From a bacterium BMS3Bbin07 (GTDB lineage Bacteria > Nitrospirota > Thermodesulfovibrionia > Thermodesulfovibrionales > JdFR-85), in assembly GCA_002898135.1 (NCBI GenBank), contig BDTQ01000306.1:1-6357 (forward strand): a stretch of DNA of 6,357 nt, given 5' to 3'. The notes beneath the pieces were generated by a model. The model saw nothing but the letters and a program-made list of their open reading frames with translations. It ran no database searches and was not told where the DNA came from. Below, one piece after another: positions 5,946 through 6,357 of the stretch; positions within the stretch are counted from its first letter, which is position 1; every line of letters starts with the position of its first letter. The translations under genes and the position numbers were made by a program.

Positions 5946-6357
5946 TCCTGTAACTCCCGGCACCTGTCTATTAATATCCCTGTCCTGTAAACTAATTCCA
6001 TCTGGCTGGATAACCACCGCAGTGATTCCACTGGGGTTTTTTTCCAGACAGTCGGACATGGAGATAGAATCTCGATCATGCTGAACCCCTTGCCTTCCAA
6101 CTGATATTGAAAGGATCTTTTTATTAATCTCCTGGTCTCTTTTATGCCCTTTATTCCGTCAATGGCTGTCCTGGCTATAAGAACAGCGCCCTCAATGGTC
6201 GCAAGTATCTCGGCCATGGGAAGGGGATACCCCTCGCTCTTCGGGTCACGCCCGGCAGGAGTGGTTGTAGTCTTTTGTCCCAGCAGTGTAGTGGGGGCCA
6301 TCTGCCCGCCGGTCATGCCATAGGTGGCATTGGTTATGAAAAAGACCGAGAAGTTTT
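5930..6357 (-). CDS. korB: 2-oxoacid:ferredoxin oxidoreductase, beta subunit, C-terminal part (5' end outside window)
   Basis: Thiamine-diphosphate-binding beta subunit of the same oxidoreductase as korC. The frame is open to the window edge and gives the last 141 residues; family members are usually about 250-290 residues, so roughly half is seen. The first visible residues, NFSVFFITNATYGMTGGQ, carry the N-x-x-YGMTGGQ segment that closes the thiamine-diphosphate/metal site; the GDG part lies upstream of the window. MAPTT follows, then the helix MAEILATIEGAVLIARTAI, and FSMIEILSPCPTVW, the conserved C-terminal beta-subunit motif. The ATG at 6316 falls inside the YGMTGGQ motif and is not a start. 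The stop at 5930-5932 lies inside korC. An alpha subunit gene would be expected just upstream, beyond base 6357. Confidence 0.9.
   Translation of the reverse strand, partial: NFSVFFITNATYGMTGGQMAPTTLLGQKTTTTPAGRDPKSEGYPLPMAEILATIEGAVLIARTAIDGIKGIKETRRLIKRSFQYQLEGKGFSMIEILSPCPTVWKKTPVESLRWLSSQMELVYRTGILIDRCRELQDWKKV
5954..5958 (-). promoter_or_regulatory. Ribosome binding site of korC
   Basis: On the minus strand GGGAG lies 8 nt before the TTG at 5945, inside the last codons of korB. It is the main reason for choosing this TTG over the distant ATG at 6059. Confidence 0.6.

Noticed and set aside
5946..6059. N-terminal extension of korC from ATG 6059
   Set aside because: The extra 38 residues lie wholly inside korB, resemble no KorC sequence, and precede the usual N-terminus (EKSIIISGSGGQG), which has its own ribosome site.
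5930..6316. ATG at 6316 as the start of the beta-subunit gene
   Set aside because: This Met is the M of the YGMTGGQ cofactor motif, and the same frame continues with conserved residues to the window edge. The gene is truncated by the window, not short.

Overview
The window reads as chromosomal DNA of a diderm (Gram-negative-type) bacterium of moderate GC content, with frequent AGG/AGA arginine and ATA isoleucine codons. The outer-membrane assembly genes require an outer membrane. A ferredoxin-dependent 2-oxoacid oxidoreductase beside a short-type N-acetylglutamate synthase suggests an anaerobe or microaerophile, possibly with a reductive TCA pathway. Nitrospirota (Thermodesulfovibrio-like) or a 'deltaproteobacterial' lineage would fit. 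This placement is inference from gene style and was not tested by phylogeny.

Layout: two convergent gene blocks fill almost every base. Block 1 (+ strand, 1-4929) is an envelope-biogenesis operon. It holds the C-terminal 559 residues of a TamB/AsmA-like protein, a 901-residue Omp85/BamA-family protein with what I count as seven POTRA domains, and a small secreted SurA-type chaperone with no parvulin (prolyl isomerase) domain. tamB and bamA overlap by 4 nt (ATGA). The chaperone gene begins inside the end of bamA. Block 2 (- strand, 6357-4916) is a metabolic operon read right to left: korB (only its 3' part is in the window), korC, and an ArgA-like N-acetyltransferase. All three overlap at their junctions, and two probably start at TTG. 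The blocks meet tail to tail with a 14-nt overlap of coding sequence and no visible terminator.

How they work together: in block 1, TamB would span the periplasm, the Omp85 protein is the outer-membrane insertase, and the SurA-like protein would escort unfolded outer-membrane proteins. No separate TamA gene is visible, so this fits the BamA-TamB pairing known outside Proteobacteria. In block 2, KorABC-type enzymes interconvert 2-oxoglutarate and succinyl-CoA with ferredoxin, and ArgA acetylates glutamate, the amination product of 2-oxoglutarate, at the entry to arginine synthesis.

The most unusual local structure is a perfect-register heptanucleotide tandem array (GTTRCGG, about 4.4 copies) at 4390-4420. 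It lies just downstream of the probable start codon of the SurA-like gene, where copy-number change would shift the frame. There are no tRNA or rRNA genes, CRISPR arrays, insertion sequences or gene-free stretches over 300 bases. I see no clearly undescribed multi-gene system. The combination of a seven-POTRA Omp85, TamB and a parvulin-less SurA is the part most worth following up.
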